Shown one piece after another: positions 34,908 through 43,707 of a DNA stretch of 64,000 bases. Position 1 is the stretch's first letter; each line of letters starts with the position of its first letter. Origin of the DNA: Pontibacter roseus DSM 17521 (GTDB lineage Bacteria; Bacteroidota; Bacteroidia; Cytophagales; Hymenobacteraceae); the NCBI RefSeq assembly GCF_000373265.1, contig NZ_KB890761.1, positions 421,389-485,388 on the forward strand, written 5' to 3'. The notes below the pieces were generated by a model. The model was not told the origin of the DNA and ran no database searches. It saw only the letters and a list, made by a program, of their open reading frames with translations. The translations under genes were made by a program, and so were the position numbers.

Positions 34908-36353
34908 CTACAACTTCACACAAACATTCTGCGGCTCGGTGAAGAATCTGAGTGCCTCAAAACCACCTTCACGTCCCACACCAGAGTTTTTCATACCACC
35001 GAAAGGTGTGCGCAGGTCGCGCAGGAGCCAGGTGTTGACCCAGATGATGCCCGCATGTACCTGGTGCGCGACGCGGTGGGCGCGCTGCAGATTCTGCGTC
35101 CAAATGGTGGCAGAGAGGCCGTAATCGGTGCAGTTAGCGTATTGGATGACTTCTTCTTCGGTGTCGAAAGGGGTGAGCGTGACAACCGGGCCAAAGATTT
35201 CCTCCGTGTTGGTGCGGCAGTTGTAAGGCAGTCCTTCAATGATGGTCGGGGCAATGAACCAACCCTTTTCGCAACGACCTTCTATCTGAATCTGGTGTCC
35301 GCCCGTGAGGATGGTGCCGCCTTCTTCCTTGGCTAGTTCGATGTAGGAGAGCACCTTTTGCATGTGTTGCGCCGATACCACAGCCCCCATTTTCGAGCCC
35401 TCTTCCATCGGGTCGCCTACTTGCATGGCCTTCACTTTCTCCACAAAAGCATCGCGAAATTTCTCGTAAAGCGGACGCTCAATGAAGATGCGGGAGCCAC
35501 ACAGGCAAATTTGTCCCTGGTTGGCGAAAGAAGAATGAATGGAGGTATGGAGCGCGTTGTTGAAGTCGCAATCCGCGAAGATGATGTTCGGGTTTTTTCC
35601 GCCCAGCTCCAGCGACAGCTTCTTGAACATTGGAGCAGCCGTAGCTGCGATGGTGCGCCCGGTAGCAGTGCCGCCTGTGAAAGAGATAACGGGTACTTTT
35701 GGATGGGCCGTCATAGCCGCGCCTACTTTGTGGCCGTAGCCGTGCACGATGTTGAGCACACCCGCCGGCAAGCCCGCTTCGATGCAGATTTCGGACAACA
35801 TGTAAGCCGTCATCGGCGTCACTTCCGAGGGCTTCGCCACCACACAATTGCCAGCGGCCAGAGCAGGAGCAATCTTCCAGGTGAACAAGTATAGCGGCAG
35901 GTTCCAGGGCGAAATGCAGCCAACCACGCCATGCGGATGGCGCACGGTATAGTTAATGGCATCGGTGCCCTCCATGTAATGCGCTTCCGAAGCGAAATGC
36001 TGAATAGCCGTACCATAAAAGCGCATGTTGCTACTCGCCCGAGGTATATCCACCGACTTCGCCAGCTTCAGCGGTTTGCCATTGTCTATCGATTCGGCCT
36101 CAGCCAGCTTGTCCATGTTCTGGTCAATCAGGTCAGCGATACGCATCAAAATCTGCCCCCGCTTCTCTGCAGGCGTCTTAGACCAGGCTGGGAAAGCCTT
36201 CAAAGCTGCCTGCACCGCCTGCTCCACGTCCTGTTCATCGGAGTCAGGTATAAGCGAGTATACTTGGCCCAGAGCTGGGTTGTAGTTGTCGATGTACTGC
36301 CCCGCCACAGGCATTACCAACTGGCCGTCGATGTAGTTATGTATGTGCTGCAC
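34908..36353 (-). CDS. Aldehyde dehydrogenase, 2-aminomuconate-semialdehyde dehydrogenase type
   Basis: About 481 residues from GTG 36353; the next upstream in-frame start is a TTG that adds an unrelated segment. NAD-dependent oxidation of an aldehyde to an acid. Catalytic residues: Asn151 (SPWNLP), Glu249 (SLELGGKNP) and Cys283 (GQICLCG), with the 34-residue Glu-Cys spacing found in aminomuconate-semialdehyde dehydrogenase. Its setting (3-hydroxyanthranilate dioxygenase, ACMS decarboxylase, kynureninase) makes it the likely step from 2-aminomuconate semialdehyde to 2-aminomuconate. It follows the SDR gene by 49 bp in one operon. Confidence 0.9.
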   Translation of the reverse strand: MQHIHNYIDGQLVMPVAGQYIDNYNPALGQVYSLIPDSDEQDVEQAVQAALKAFPAWSKTPAEKRGQILMRIADLIDQNMDKLAEAESIDNGKPLKLAKSVDIPRASSNMRFYGTAIQHFASEAHYMEGTDAINYTVRHPHGVVGCISPWNLPLYLFTWKIAPALAAGNCVVAKPSEVTPMTAYMLSEICIEAGLPAGVLNIVHGYGHKVGAAMTAHPKVPVISFTGGTATGRTIAATAAPMFKKLSLELGGKNPNIIFADCDFNNALHTSIHSSFANQGQICLCGSRIFIERPLYEKFRDAFVEKVKAMQVGDPMEEGSKMGAVVSAQHMQKVLSYIELAKEEGGTILTGGHQIQIEGRCEKGWFIAPTIIEGLPYNCRTNTEEIFGPVVTLTPFDTEEEVIQYANCTDYGLSATIWTQNLQRAHRVAHQVHAGIIWVNTWLLRDLRTPFGGMKNSGVGREGGFEALRFFTEPQNVCVKL

Positions 36354-36402
36354 GAGAGAATAGTAATGTGAGAGAACAATAATTAACAATTAGCAATCAA
36401 CT

Positions 36403-37191
36403 TTACAAACTCCCCGTTCTACCCCCATCAACTGGCACATTGATGCCATTAATATACGCCGCCGCTGGCGTAGCCAGAAATGCTGCGGCTGCGGCGACCT
36501 CTTCGGGCTCGGCGAAGCGGCGGGCCGGGATTTCGGACATCATTTCTTCTTCTACCTTGTCTACGGCGCTGTCGGTTTTTTTCGCTTTGTTTTCGATGAT
36601 GGACTCCAGACGGCCGGTGCGGGTGGCGCCAGGCAACACATTGTTCACCGTAATGCCAAACGAACCTAACTCGTTGGCCATTGTCTTGGCCCAACTGGCT
36701 ACGGCACCGCGGATGGTGTTCGACACACCCAAACCCTGCAAAGGCTGTTTAACAGAAGTGCTGATGATGTTGATAATACGGCCGTAACCTGCCTTTTTCA
36801 TCAATGGAATCACTGCTTGTGCCAGATTGTGGTTGTTAATCAGGTGCATGTTGAAAGCGCTGAGAAACTCTTCTGGTTTGGCATTCACGATTGGTCCGCC
36901 AGCCGGGCCGCCGGTGTTGTTGACGAGAATGTGCACGTGTTCGTGTTGCTGCAGATATACCTGTAGTTGCTCCACCAGTTCTTCAGGCTTGCTGAAATCG
37001 GCCACGAGGTAGTCGTGCTGCTGGCCTTTGCTGTTGTCCAGTTCATCGGCTACCTCTTTCAGGCTTGCCACGTTTCGCGCCACCAATGTCACGCTGGCGC
37101 CCAACTGCGCCAATTCTACAGCGATGGCTTTGCCTATACCTTGCGTGCTGCCGCACACGATGGCTCTTTTATCGTTCAGGTCTAAGTTCAT
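36403..37191 (-). CDS. SDR-family protein lacking the catalytic Tyr-x3-Lys
   Basis: 262 residues of Rossmann-fold short-chain dehydrogenase. The nucleotide site has the form CGSTQGIGKAI (residues 13-23), and NNTGGPAGG follows. Ser144 is in place, but where the active-site Tyr-x3-Lys belongs I read Ser157 and Arg161 (VSNTIRGAV). SDR-like proteins of this kind (for example the BKR-like SDR-like group) are known, and their reaction is uncertain. It is the first gene of the leftward operon with the aldehyde dehydrogenase and is divergent from the 3-hydroxyanthranilate dioxygenase, so a role in kynurenine catabolism is likely. Confidence 0.88.
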   Translation of the reverse strand: MNLDLNDKRAIVCGSTQGIGKAIAVELAQLGASVTLVARNVASLKEVADELDNSKGQQHDYLVADFSKPEELVEQLQVYLQQHEHVHILVNNTGGPAGGPIVNAKPEEFLSAFNMHLINNHNLAQAVIPLMKKAGYGRIINIISTSVKQPLQGLGVSNTIRGAVASWAKTMANELGSFGITVNNVLPGATRTGRLESIIENKAKKTDSAVDKVEEEMMSEIPARRFAEPEEVAAAAAFLATPAAAYINGINVPVDGGRTGSL

Positions 37192-37253
37192 AAATTAAAT
37201 GTACGCAAAAGGCTTCAAATTGGCACAGCCGCCCCAGGGCCTGATTCACCCGG

Positions 37254-37286
37254 TTTGCCATTTTTCATTCCTTTTCCGTATCTTCA
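37254..37286 (+). promoter_or_regulatory. Candidate promoter of the kynurenine operon
   Basis: TTTG at 37254-37257 and TATCTTCA at 37279-37286, 21 bp apart, approximate the Bacteroidota -33/-7 pair, 27 bp before the ATG at 37313. It lies in the 121-bp divergent gap with the SDR gene. The -7 box matches only 6 of 8 positions. Confidence 0.35.
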
Positions 37287-37312
37287 TTTTAGCAACCTAA
37301 TCCGATAAAACT

Positions 37313-37852
37313 ATGGCCATACAACGCGCTTTCAATTTTAAGCAGTGGATAGACGAGCACCGCCACCTGCTCAAGCCGCCGGTGGGCAACCAGCAGGTAT
37401 ACAAAGGCAACGACGACTTTATTGTGATGGTGGTGGGCGGTCCCAATGCCCGCAAAGACTACCATTATGACGAGGGTGAGGAGTTCTTTTATCAGATAGA
37501 AGGCGACATCGTACTGAAAATCATAGAGGACGGCAACCCGGTGGATATTCCCATCAAGGAAGGCGAGATATTCCTGCTGCCGCCCAAGGTGCCGCACTCC
37601 CCACAGCGCCCGGCCAACACGGTAGGCCTGGTGATAGAGCGCTACCGCAAAGAAGGCGAGAAGGACGGCTTCATGTGGTTCTGCGAGAACTGCGGCAACA
37701 AGCTGCACGAGGACTTCACCGAGGTGACCGATATTGTGAAGCAACTGCCCGTCATCATGGGCAACTTCTGGGACAACGAAGACCTGCGTACCTGCAAGAA
37801 CTGCGGCGACGTACTGCAACCACCGGTAAAGCCGGCAGAGGCAGCCAAGTAA
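37313..37852 (+). CDS. nbaC: 3-hydroxyanthranilate 3,4-dioxygenase
   Basis: 179 residues. Opens the ring of 3-hydroxyanthranilate to give 2-amino-3-carboxymuconate semialdehyde. Iron ligands His51, Glu57 and His95 are at the positions known from the Cupriavidus enzyme. The C-terminal rubredoxin-like metal site is present as CENC (124-127) and CKNC (161-164). Complete. First gene of the rightward set nbaC-acetyltransferase-ACMSD. Confidence 0.96.
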   Translation: MAIQRAFNFKQWIDEHRHLLKPPVGNQQVYKGNDDFIVMVVGGPNARKDYHYDEGEEFFYQIEGDIVLKIIEDGNPVDIPIKEGEIFLLPPKVPHSPQRPANTVGLVIERYRKEGEKDGFMWFCENCGNKLHEDFTEVTDIVKQLPVIMGNFWDNEDLRTCKNCGDVLQPPVKPAEAAK

Positions 37853-37867
37853 TCTGTTCAGGCTTTT

Positions 37868-38437
37868 ATGCAACACCCCAATCTGATTACGGAGCGGCTG
37901 GAACTGCGGCTTGTCCGGCCAGAGGATGCGGCGTTCATCCTGCAGGGGCTATCCGACAGACACGTGACGGAGTACTACGCCGTGCACTACGACACGCCGG
38001 AGGCCGTGCAGGAGCAGATGAAGTTCAGCGATGACCTAGTCCAAAACGGTACCGGCGCCTGGTGGGCTTTTTCTCTGAAAGGAGAGGGGGAGCTTATGGG
38101 TGCCTGCGGTCTGAGCAGCCTGGAGGAGGAGCACCAGAAGGCCGAAATTGGTTTCTGGCTGCTGCCCGAGCACTGGGGCAAGGGCTATACCCCGGAGGCG
38201 GCCCAAGCCGTGCTAGACTATGCCTTCAGCCAGATGCGCCTCAACTGCATAGAGGCCATTGTGGAGGGAGGCAACGGAGCCTCGGAGAAAGTGCTGCAGA
38301 AGCTGGGCTTCACCTGCGAAGGGCGCCTGCGCGAGCGGGAAATGAAGAACGGTCGGTTCATCGACCTGATTTACTACAGCATCCTGAAAAGGGACAGGCA
38401 GGAAAAAGCGGAGATTCAGGCTAGGCTTTCCCGCTGA
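37868..38437 (+). CDS. GNAT-family N-acetyltransferase (RimJ/RimL type)
   Basis: 189 residues, starting 15 bp after the dioxygenase. ITERLELRLVRPEDAA at the start, GFWLLPEHWGKGYTPEAAQ (acetyl-CoA binding) and NGASEKVLQKLGFTCEGRLR are characteristic of RimJ-like acetyltransferases. These acetylate protein N-termini or small amines. The place in a kynurenine operon allows a role in modifying a pathway intermediate, but this is only inference. Confidence 0.88.
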   Translation: MQHPNLITERLELRLVRPEDAAFILQGLSDRHVTEYYAVHYDTPEAVQEQMKFSDDLVQNGTGAWWAFSLKGEGELMGACGLSSLEEEHQKAEIGFWLLPEHWGKGYTPEAAQAVLDYAFSQMRLNCIEAIVEGGNGASEKVLQKLGFTCEGRLREREMKNGRFIDLIYYSILKRDRQEKAEIQARLSR

Positions 38438-38527
38438 AAGGCGCGTAAAACCTATAAAATGCTTATATTGTTGGATTGCCCGACTCAGCCGTACACCGTA
38501 TAGCAGCCTTTTTGCCCGTTTACCAGC

Positions 38528-39616
38528 ATGCAAGACCCAAAGCCCACATCCACTATACTCACTACTGACAATCTCTTCAAGATTGACATCCACACGCACA
38601 TCCTGCCGGCTACCTGGCCTGATTTGCGGGAGCGCTACGGGTATGGCGGCTTCATCCGGCTGGAGCACCACAAGCCCTGCTGCGCCCGCATGCTCATGGA
38701 TGACAAGTTCTTCCGCGAAGTACAGGACAACTGCTGGGACCCTAAAGTGCGCATGCACGAGTGCAGCCAACACCAGGTGGGCGTGCAGGTGCTGAGCACG
38801 GTGCCGGTCATGTTCAACTACTGGGCCAAGCCCGAGCATACCTACGACTTGTCCAAGATGCTCAACGATCACATAGCAGGTATAGTAGCCGATTACCCGG
38901 ACCGTTTCGTGGGGCTGGGTACGCTGCCCATGCAGGACGCGACGCTAGCCATCAAGGAACTGGAGCGCTGCATGAAGGAACTGGGTATGGCAGGTGTACA
39001 GATTGGCTCGCACATCAACGACTGCAACCTGGATGCCCCGGAACTGTTTCCCATTTTTCAGGCGGCAGAGGAATTGGGCGCAGCTATCTTTGTGCATCCT
39101 TGGGATATGTTCGGGCAGGAGAAGATGAGCAAGTACTGGCTACCTTGGCTGGTAGGGATGCCCGCCGAAACCAGCTTGGCCATTTGCTCCATGATATTTG
39201 GCGGCGTGCTGGAGCGGTTGCCGAAGCTGCGCGTCGCTTTTGCCCACGGCGGCGGCTCCTTCCCGTCCACCATCGGCCGCATCTGCCACGGCTTTGAGGT
39301 GCGCCCGGACCTGTGCGCGGTAGACAACAACGTGAACCCACGCGAATACCTGGGCAAGTTTTACTTCGACTCGCTGGTGCACGACCCACAGGCACTTGAC
39401 TACCTCGTGAACCTGGTGGGCGCCAACTGCATCGCCCTTGGCACAGATTACCCTTTCCCGCTAGGTGAACTGGAGCCTGGCAAACTCATCGAGTCCATGC
39501 CCTATGACCGCGCCACCAAAGACCGCATGCTGCACGGCACCGCGTTGGAGTGGCTGAACCTGGAGAAGAGCCGCTTTGTGAAGGAGGTGTCAGGTATAGC
39601 GAAGGCGAAGGTATAG
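38528..39616 (+). CDS. nbaD: 2-amino-3-carboxymuconate-6-semialdehyde decarboxylase
   Basis: 362 residues, amidohydrolase fold. Removes CO2 from ACMS and so draws the pathway away from quinolinate/NAD. Zinc ligands are visible: His22 and His24 (KIDIHTHILP), His190 (FVHPWDMF), Asp307 (LGTDYPFPLG), and His240 (FAHGGGSFPSTIGR), which acts in catalysis. Alignment with human and bacterial ACMSD is good along its length, with a short N-terminal extension. Confidence 0.95.
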   Translation: MQDPKPTSTILTTDNLFKIDIHTHILPATWPDLRERYGYGGFIRLEHHKPCCARMLMDDKFFREVQDNCWDPKVRMHECSQHQVGVQVLSTVPVMFNYWAKPEHTYDLSKMLNDHIAGIVADYPDRFVGLGTLPMQDATLAIKELERCMKELGMAGVQIGSHINDCNLDAPELFPIFQAAEELGAAIFVHPWDMFGQEKMSKYWLPWLVGMPAETSLAICSMIFGGVLERLPKLRVAFAHGGGSFPSTIGRICHGFEVRPDLCAVDNNVNPREYLGKFYFDSLVHDPQALDYLVNLVGANCIALGTDYPFPLGELEPGKLIESMPYDRATKDRMLHGTALEWLNLEKSRFVKEVSGIAKAKV

Positions 39617-39632
39617 CTAGGTCTGATTTCTT

Positions 39633-40073
39633 ATGGTGATTTCCTTTGACTTAGACGATACTTTGATTCCTCCTGGTGAAACCGATTTCCCGACGGAGAG
39701 ACGGAATGTTTTTCAAAAACTATTTGGAGTAGAGAGAATCAGGTATAAAACCAGCGAGTTATTCCAGCATCTGAAAGCACAGGGGCATACGGTTGGGATT
39801 TACACGACATCATACAGGCCAAAGCTCAAGTTGAGGCTCCACTTATTAACCTATGGGATAAATCCTGATTTCATCATTACAGAAAAAGAAAACAGGCAGC
39901 AGTTAACGAAAAGGCAAATTAACTGCTCCAAATACCCACCAGCTTTCAATATTGATTTGCATATAGATGACTCACCTGGTGTTGAGCAAGAGGGGCAGAC
40001 TTTTAGCTTCCAGACCATCATCATCAAAAAAGACGATACCGATTGGCTGGATAAGGTTAAGAGCAGGTGCTAA
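39633..40073 (+). CDS. Small HAD-superfamily phosphatase-like protein
   Basis: 146 residues. HAD motif I is FDLDDT (Asp6, Asp8), motif II is YTTS, and motif IV-like is HIDDSPG. There is no cap domain, so large or protein substrates are possible. The reading frame is visibly more AT-rich than its neighbours and has different codon use, which suggests later insertion. It follows ACMSD by 16 bp, so it may be read from the same transcript. Confidence 0.75.
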   Translation: MVISFDLDDTLIPPGETDFPTERRNVFQKLFGVERIRYKTSELFQHLKAQGHTVGIYTTSYRPKLKLRLHLLTYGINPDFIITEKENRQQLTKRQINCSKYPPAFNIDLHIDDSPGVEQEGQTFSFQTIIIKKDDTDWLDKVKSRC

Positions 40074-40189
40074 ACCTAACTTCGCGGCTTCTCAAATCTG
40101 TCCCCATTTAGCATTGTACTTCAACCCGTGTAGGGTATTTTCTATTGTAAGCTAGCTCCTCCCACTCCCCAATTTCCTGTTCATTTTCT

Positions 40190-40197
40190 TATCTTGC
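40190..40197 (+). promoter_or_regulatory. Weak candidate -7 box for kynU
   Basis: TATCTTGC resembles TAnnTTTG at 6 of 8 positions, about 62 bp before the kynU ATG. Confidence 0.25.
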
Positions 40198-40258
40198 GGC
40201 ATCATAGCGCCCGGCCTTTTGTAGGCTGTGCCTTACCATGTTATACCCGCACCAAAAG

Positions 40259-41533
40259 ATGAACTACCAAAATACCCTGGCCTTTGCCCAGGAACAAGAT
40301 AACCTAGACCCGCTCAAGCATTTCAAAGACCGCTTCTACTTCCCGCAGGTGAATGGCCGCGACGCCATCTACTTCTGTGGCAACTCGCTGGGCCTGCAGC
40401 CCAAGTCGGCGCAGATGTACATTGACAACGAGATGTACAAATGGGCCAACTATGCGGTGGAGGGCCACTTCAAAGTGGAGGAGCCCTGGTTCAACTACCA
40501 CCGCCTGCTGACGGATGGGGCCGCTCGCGTGGTGGGAGCCAGGCCGCAGGAAGTGGTCATTATGAACCAGCTTACCGTCAACCTGCACCTGATGCTCGTG
40601 TCCTTCTACCGGCCTGAGGGCAGGCGCATCAAAATCATCATGGAAGGCGGAGCGTTCCCGTCAGACCAGTACGCGCTGGAGACGCAGGTGAAGTTCCACG
40701 GCTATACCCCGGAGGAAGCCATTATTGAACTGTTCCCGCGCGAAGGCGAGCACACGCTGCGCACCGAGGACATCCTGAAAAGCATAGAGGCCGCAGGCGA
40801 CGAACTGGCGCTGGTGCTGATGGGCGGCATCAACTACTATACTGGGCAGGTATACGACATGGCGGCTATCACCCAAGCAGGACACGGAGTAGGGGCGGTG
40901 GTAGGCTTTGACTTGGCGCACGCCGCAGGCAACGTGCCGCTGCAACTGCACGACTGGGGCGTGGACTTCGCTGTATGGTGTACCTACAAGTACCTCAACT
41001 CCGGGCCGGGAGGAACGGCGGGTGTGTTTGTGCACGAGCGCCACGCCAACAACCCGGACCTGCCGCGCTTTGCCGGCTGGTGGGGCCACGATGCCAGCGT
41101 GCGCTTCCAGATGAAGAAAGGCTTTATACCGATGACTGGTGCCGAAGGCTGGCAGCTGAGCAATGCCCAGATTCTGCCGATGGCCGTACACCGCGCTGCG
41201 CTGGAACTGTTCGATGAGGCAGGTATGGACAACCTGCGTGCCAAGAGCGAGAAGCTGACCGGCTACCTGGAATACCTGATTGACGATGTGCACGTGGGCA
41301 AAGAGTTGCTGGAGATGATAACCCCACGCGACCCGCAGGCCCGCGGCTGCCAGATTTCACTGCTCGTGAAGCAGAACGCGCGGGAACTGTTCAACAGACT
41401 GATGGAAGCCGGCATCATCGTGGATTTCCGGGAGCCAAGCGTGATACGGGTAGCGCCCACGCCACTCTATAATTCTTTTGAGGAGGTATACCGCTTCTCC
41501 GAAATACTGCATGATTGCCTCCAGAGCCACTAG
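40259..41533 (+). CDS. kynU: Kynureninase
   Basis: 424 residues from ATG 40259; the upstream in-frame ATG at 40238 is less likely. PLP enzyme cleaving 3-hydroxykynurenine (or kynurenine) to 3-hydroxyanthranilate and alanine. YFCGNSLGLQP, MNQLTVNLHLMLVSFYRP, FDLAHAAGN, and WCTYKYLNSGPGG with Lys244 as the PLP lysine match the family. It supplies the substrate of the dioxygenase at 37313. It is separated from the ACMSD/HAD genes by 185 bp and may have its own promoter. Confidence 0.96.
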   Translation: MNYQNTLAFAQEQDNLDPLKHFKDRFYFPQVNGRDAIYFCGNSLGLQPKSAQMYIDNEMYKWANYAVEGHFKVEEPWFNYHRLLTDGAARVVGARPQEVVIMNQLTVNLHLMLVSFYRPEGRRIKIIMEGGAFPSDQYALETQVKFHGYTPEEAIIELFPREGEHTLRTEDILKSIEAAGDELALVLMGGINYYTGQVYDMAAITQAGHGVGAVVGFDLAHAAGNVPLQLHDWGVDFAVWCTYKYLNSGPGGTAGVFVHERHANNPDLPRFAGWWGHDASVRFQMKKGFIPMTGAEGWQLSNAQILPMAVHRAALELFDEAGMDNLRAKSEKLTGYLEYLIDDVHVGKELLEMITPRDPQARGCQISLLVKQNARELFNRLMEAGIIVDFREPSVIRVAPTPLYNSFEEVYRFSEILHDCLQSH

Positions 41534-41719
41534 GAAAAACAGGTTACTGATTGGCCCCTGCCGCTGTCGCTTATAAGAGGCAGATGCAACTAGTCTGTTT
41601 TGCTGGGAGTACTAGTTTTAACAGGCTAGTGGAATTGCTATGCCCGTACGTGCGCAGTAACCGTGAACTGCTGGTAAACCATAAGTGCCGGCAGCTTCTT
41701 CAAGGCTTTAAGGCAATCA

Positions 41720-43198
41720 ATGGCTGTCTCATTCGAAGACGTACTCCTTGCTTCCTCCGTCCTGCTTTTCATCAGTATTCTGATTAGTAAGAGTCTGGGT
41801 CGGTTTGGCGTGCCTGCGCTTATCCTTTTCCTGGCGGTAGGTATGCTGGCCGGTTCTGAGGGCTTGGGGAAGATATACTTCAATGACCCCCAGACAGCTC
41901 AGTCTCTGGGTACGGTGGCGCTCACGTTCATCCTTTTCTCCGGCGGCCTGGACACGCGCTGGGAAAGTACCAAGCCCATTCTCTGGCGTGGCGTGATGCT
42001 GGCCACAGTGGGGGTGTTCGTCACAGCCCTCCTGCTGGGGCTATTCGTGTACTACGCCACTGATTTCACCCTGCTGGAGAGCTTTCTGCTAGGGTCCATT
42101 GTGTCGTCTACAGACGCCGCCGCGGTCTTCTCCATTCTTCGCTCGAAGAACATCGGCCTTAAGCACAACCTGCGCCCCACGCTGGAACTGGAGTCGGGCA
42201 GTAACGACCCCATGGCTTACTTCCTCACCGTCAGCTTTACCTTCCTGATTATGAACCAGGAAGCCAGCATCTGGCGGCTCGTGCCCATGTTCTTTCTGCA
42301 GATGAGCATTGGCGCGATGACGGGGATTGTCATGGGCAGGGTGATGGCCTGGGCCGTGAACAGGGTTAAGCTGGAGCAGGAGGGGCTATACCCGGCGCTC
42401 ACCATGGCAATGGTCATCTTTACCTACGCCTTCACCAGTGTCATCAACGGGAACGGGTTTCTAGCCGTGTATGTGGCGGCTGTCATACTGGGTAACCGGA
42501 ACTTCATCCACAAGCGGAGCCTCACCAAGTTCTACGACGGCATCGCCTGGCTGATGCAGATTCTGATGTTCCTTACGCTGGGCCTGCTGGTGTTTCCGTC
42601 GCACATGCTGCCGGTTTTGGGTACAGGTATACTGGTCTCGCTGTTCCTCATGTTCGTGGCCCGCCCGGCGAGCGTCTTTCTCAGCCTAGTGTTTTTCAGA
42701 ATCCGCCTCCGGGATAAGCTCTACATCTCCTGGGTTGGGCTGCGCGGGGCCGTGCCCATTGTGTTCGCCACCTATCCCATGCTGGCCGGGATAGACAAGT
42801 CAGATATGATTTTCAACATCGTCTTCTTCATCGTGCTCACGTCTGTCATGCTGCAGGGGACCACCCTCACGACAGTGGCCCAATGGCTCAACCTGGGTGA
42901 GCGGGACACCAAGCAGAAGAAGCACCAGTTTGACCTGGAGATGGAGTATGACATCAAAAACGAACTGACGGAGATTATGGTGCCTGAAGACAGCGAGGCG
43001 GTTGGTCGGTCCCTCGTGCAATTGCACTTCCCCAGGGGCGCGCTCATCGTTTTGATTAACAGGAAAGGCAAATTCGTGACTCCTAACGGCGCTACAATCT
43101 TGGAGCCTCGGGACGTCCTGTTCGTGATGACGGACAAGGACGAGGAACTGGACAGAGTGAATGAACTGCTGGGGGTAAAGCAACTACCGTTCAATTAA
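41720..43198 (+). CDS. K+/H+ antiporter with RCK_C domain (NhaP2/CvrA type)
   Basis: 492 residues: about 12 membrane helices (Na_H_Exchanger; core VSSTDAAAVFSIL and ESGSNDPMAYFLT), then a cytoplasmic TrkA_C/RCK_C domain (about 400-480) carrying LVQLHFPRGALIVLINRKGK. Exchanges K+ or Na+ for H+, probably controlled by nucleotide or ion binding to the C-terminal domain. First gene of the ion-transport block after kynU. Confidence 0.93.
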   Translation: MAVSFEDVLLASSVLLFISILISKSLGRFGVPALILFLAVGMLAGSEGLGKIYFNDPQTAQSLGTVALTFILFSGGLDTRWESTKPILWRGVMLATVGVFVTALLLGLFVYYATDFTLLESFLLGSIVSSTDAAAVFSILRSKNIGLKHNLRPTLELESGSNDPMAYFLTVSFTFLIMNQEASIWRLVPMFFLQMSIGAMTGIVMGRVMAWAVNRVKLEQEGLYPALTMAMVIFTYAFTSVINGNGFLAVYVAAVILGNRNFIHKRSLTKFYDGIAWLMQILMFLTLGLLVFPSHMLPVLGTGILVSLFLMFVARPASVFLSLVFFRIRLRDKLYISWVGLRGAVPIVFATYPMLAGIDKSDMIFNIVFFIVLTSVMLQGTTLTTVAQWLNLGERDTKQKKHQFDLEMEYDIKNELTEIMVPEDSEAVGRSLVQLHFPRGALIVLINRKGKFVTPNGATILEPRDVLFVMTDKDEELDRVNELLGVKQLPFN

Positions 43199-43224
43199 CG
43201 TTACCGGTTCTGCTCTGAAAAGCC

Positions 43225-43232
43225 TACTTTTG
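43225..43232 (+). promoter_or_regulatory. Possible -7 box, very close to a start codon
   Basis: TACTTTTG fits TAnnTTTG; the ATG at 43241 is 8 bp behind it. If real, the transcript would be nearly leaderless or use the ATG at 43274. Confidence 0.3.
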
Positions 43233-43240
43233 TAGCGCCA

Positions 43241-43627
43241 ATGACAGTAGCTGCAAACGTAAAGTACTATTCCATGTACCCCTTGATGTGGGTGATGTTG
43301 CTGTGGGCCCTGACGCTGCCCGGGCACGAATTGGCCGTCTACAGCTTTTTGGTAAAAGGAACCGCGTCCGAAGTAGCTTCCAGCCTGCGTACCCCGACAG
43401 GCAGCCAGGAGGGGGAGGCTGTAAAGCAACAGACGGTACAAGCTTTCCTCGACGCCAAAGTACGCCACGCCAACAAGCTGGTTCCGCAGCAGGCCATCAG
43501 GTCCGCGCTTCAGCTCTTGGGATTGTCGGCTCCAACTGCAGGTATAGCTAGCCATGTCCTCCCAACGGGCGAGGTGGCGGCTATAGCGCAACTTCTCTCC
43601 GGCAGCATCCTGCCGAACGCCCCCTAA
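43241..43627 (+). CDS. Short hypothetical protein with N-terminal helix
   Basis: 128 residues; a hydrophobic stretch (MYPLMWVMLLWALTLPG) suggests a signal or anchor, and the rest is unremarkable, Ala/Gln-rich. No family recognised. An overlapping frame on the other strand (43184-43636) is of similar length, so coding is not certain. In its favour are the position between same-strand genes and a -7-like box. Confidence 0.5.
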   Translation: MTVAANVKYYSMYPLMWVMLLWALTLPGHELAVYSFLVKGTASEVASSLRTPTGSQEGEAVKQQTVQAFLDAKVRHANKLVPQQAIRSALQLLGLSAPTAGIASHVLPTGEVAAIAQLLSGSILPNAP

Positions 43628-43667
43628 CGTTACCAAAGCTATGTTTCTGGCCTTGAAGGCCTGGAAC

Positions 43668-43707
43668 AGCCTTGCCTATACTATCCATGGCAAGGGCCGG
43701 TTTTTTT
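43668..43707 (+). terminator. Terminator before the first MscS gene
   Basis: CCTTGCC at 43670-43676 pairs with GGCAAGG at 43689-43695, followed after five bases by a T run. Confidence 0.65.

Noticed and set aside
43184..43636. 150-residue open frame on the minus strand over the small hypothetical gene
   Set aside because: It overlaps the plus-strand frame with a helix and upstream -7 box, is rich in Ser/Arg/Gly, and lacks any recognisable motif. The plus-strand frame is favoured, though weakly.
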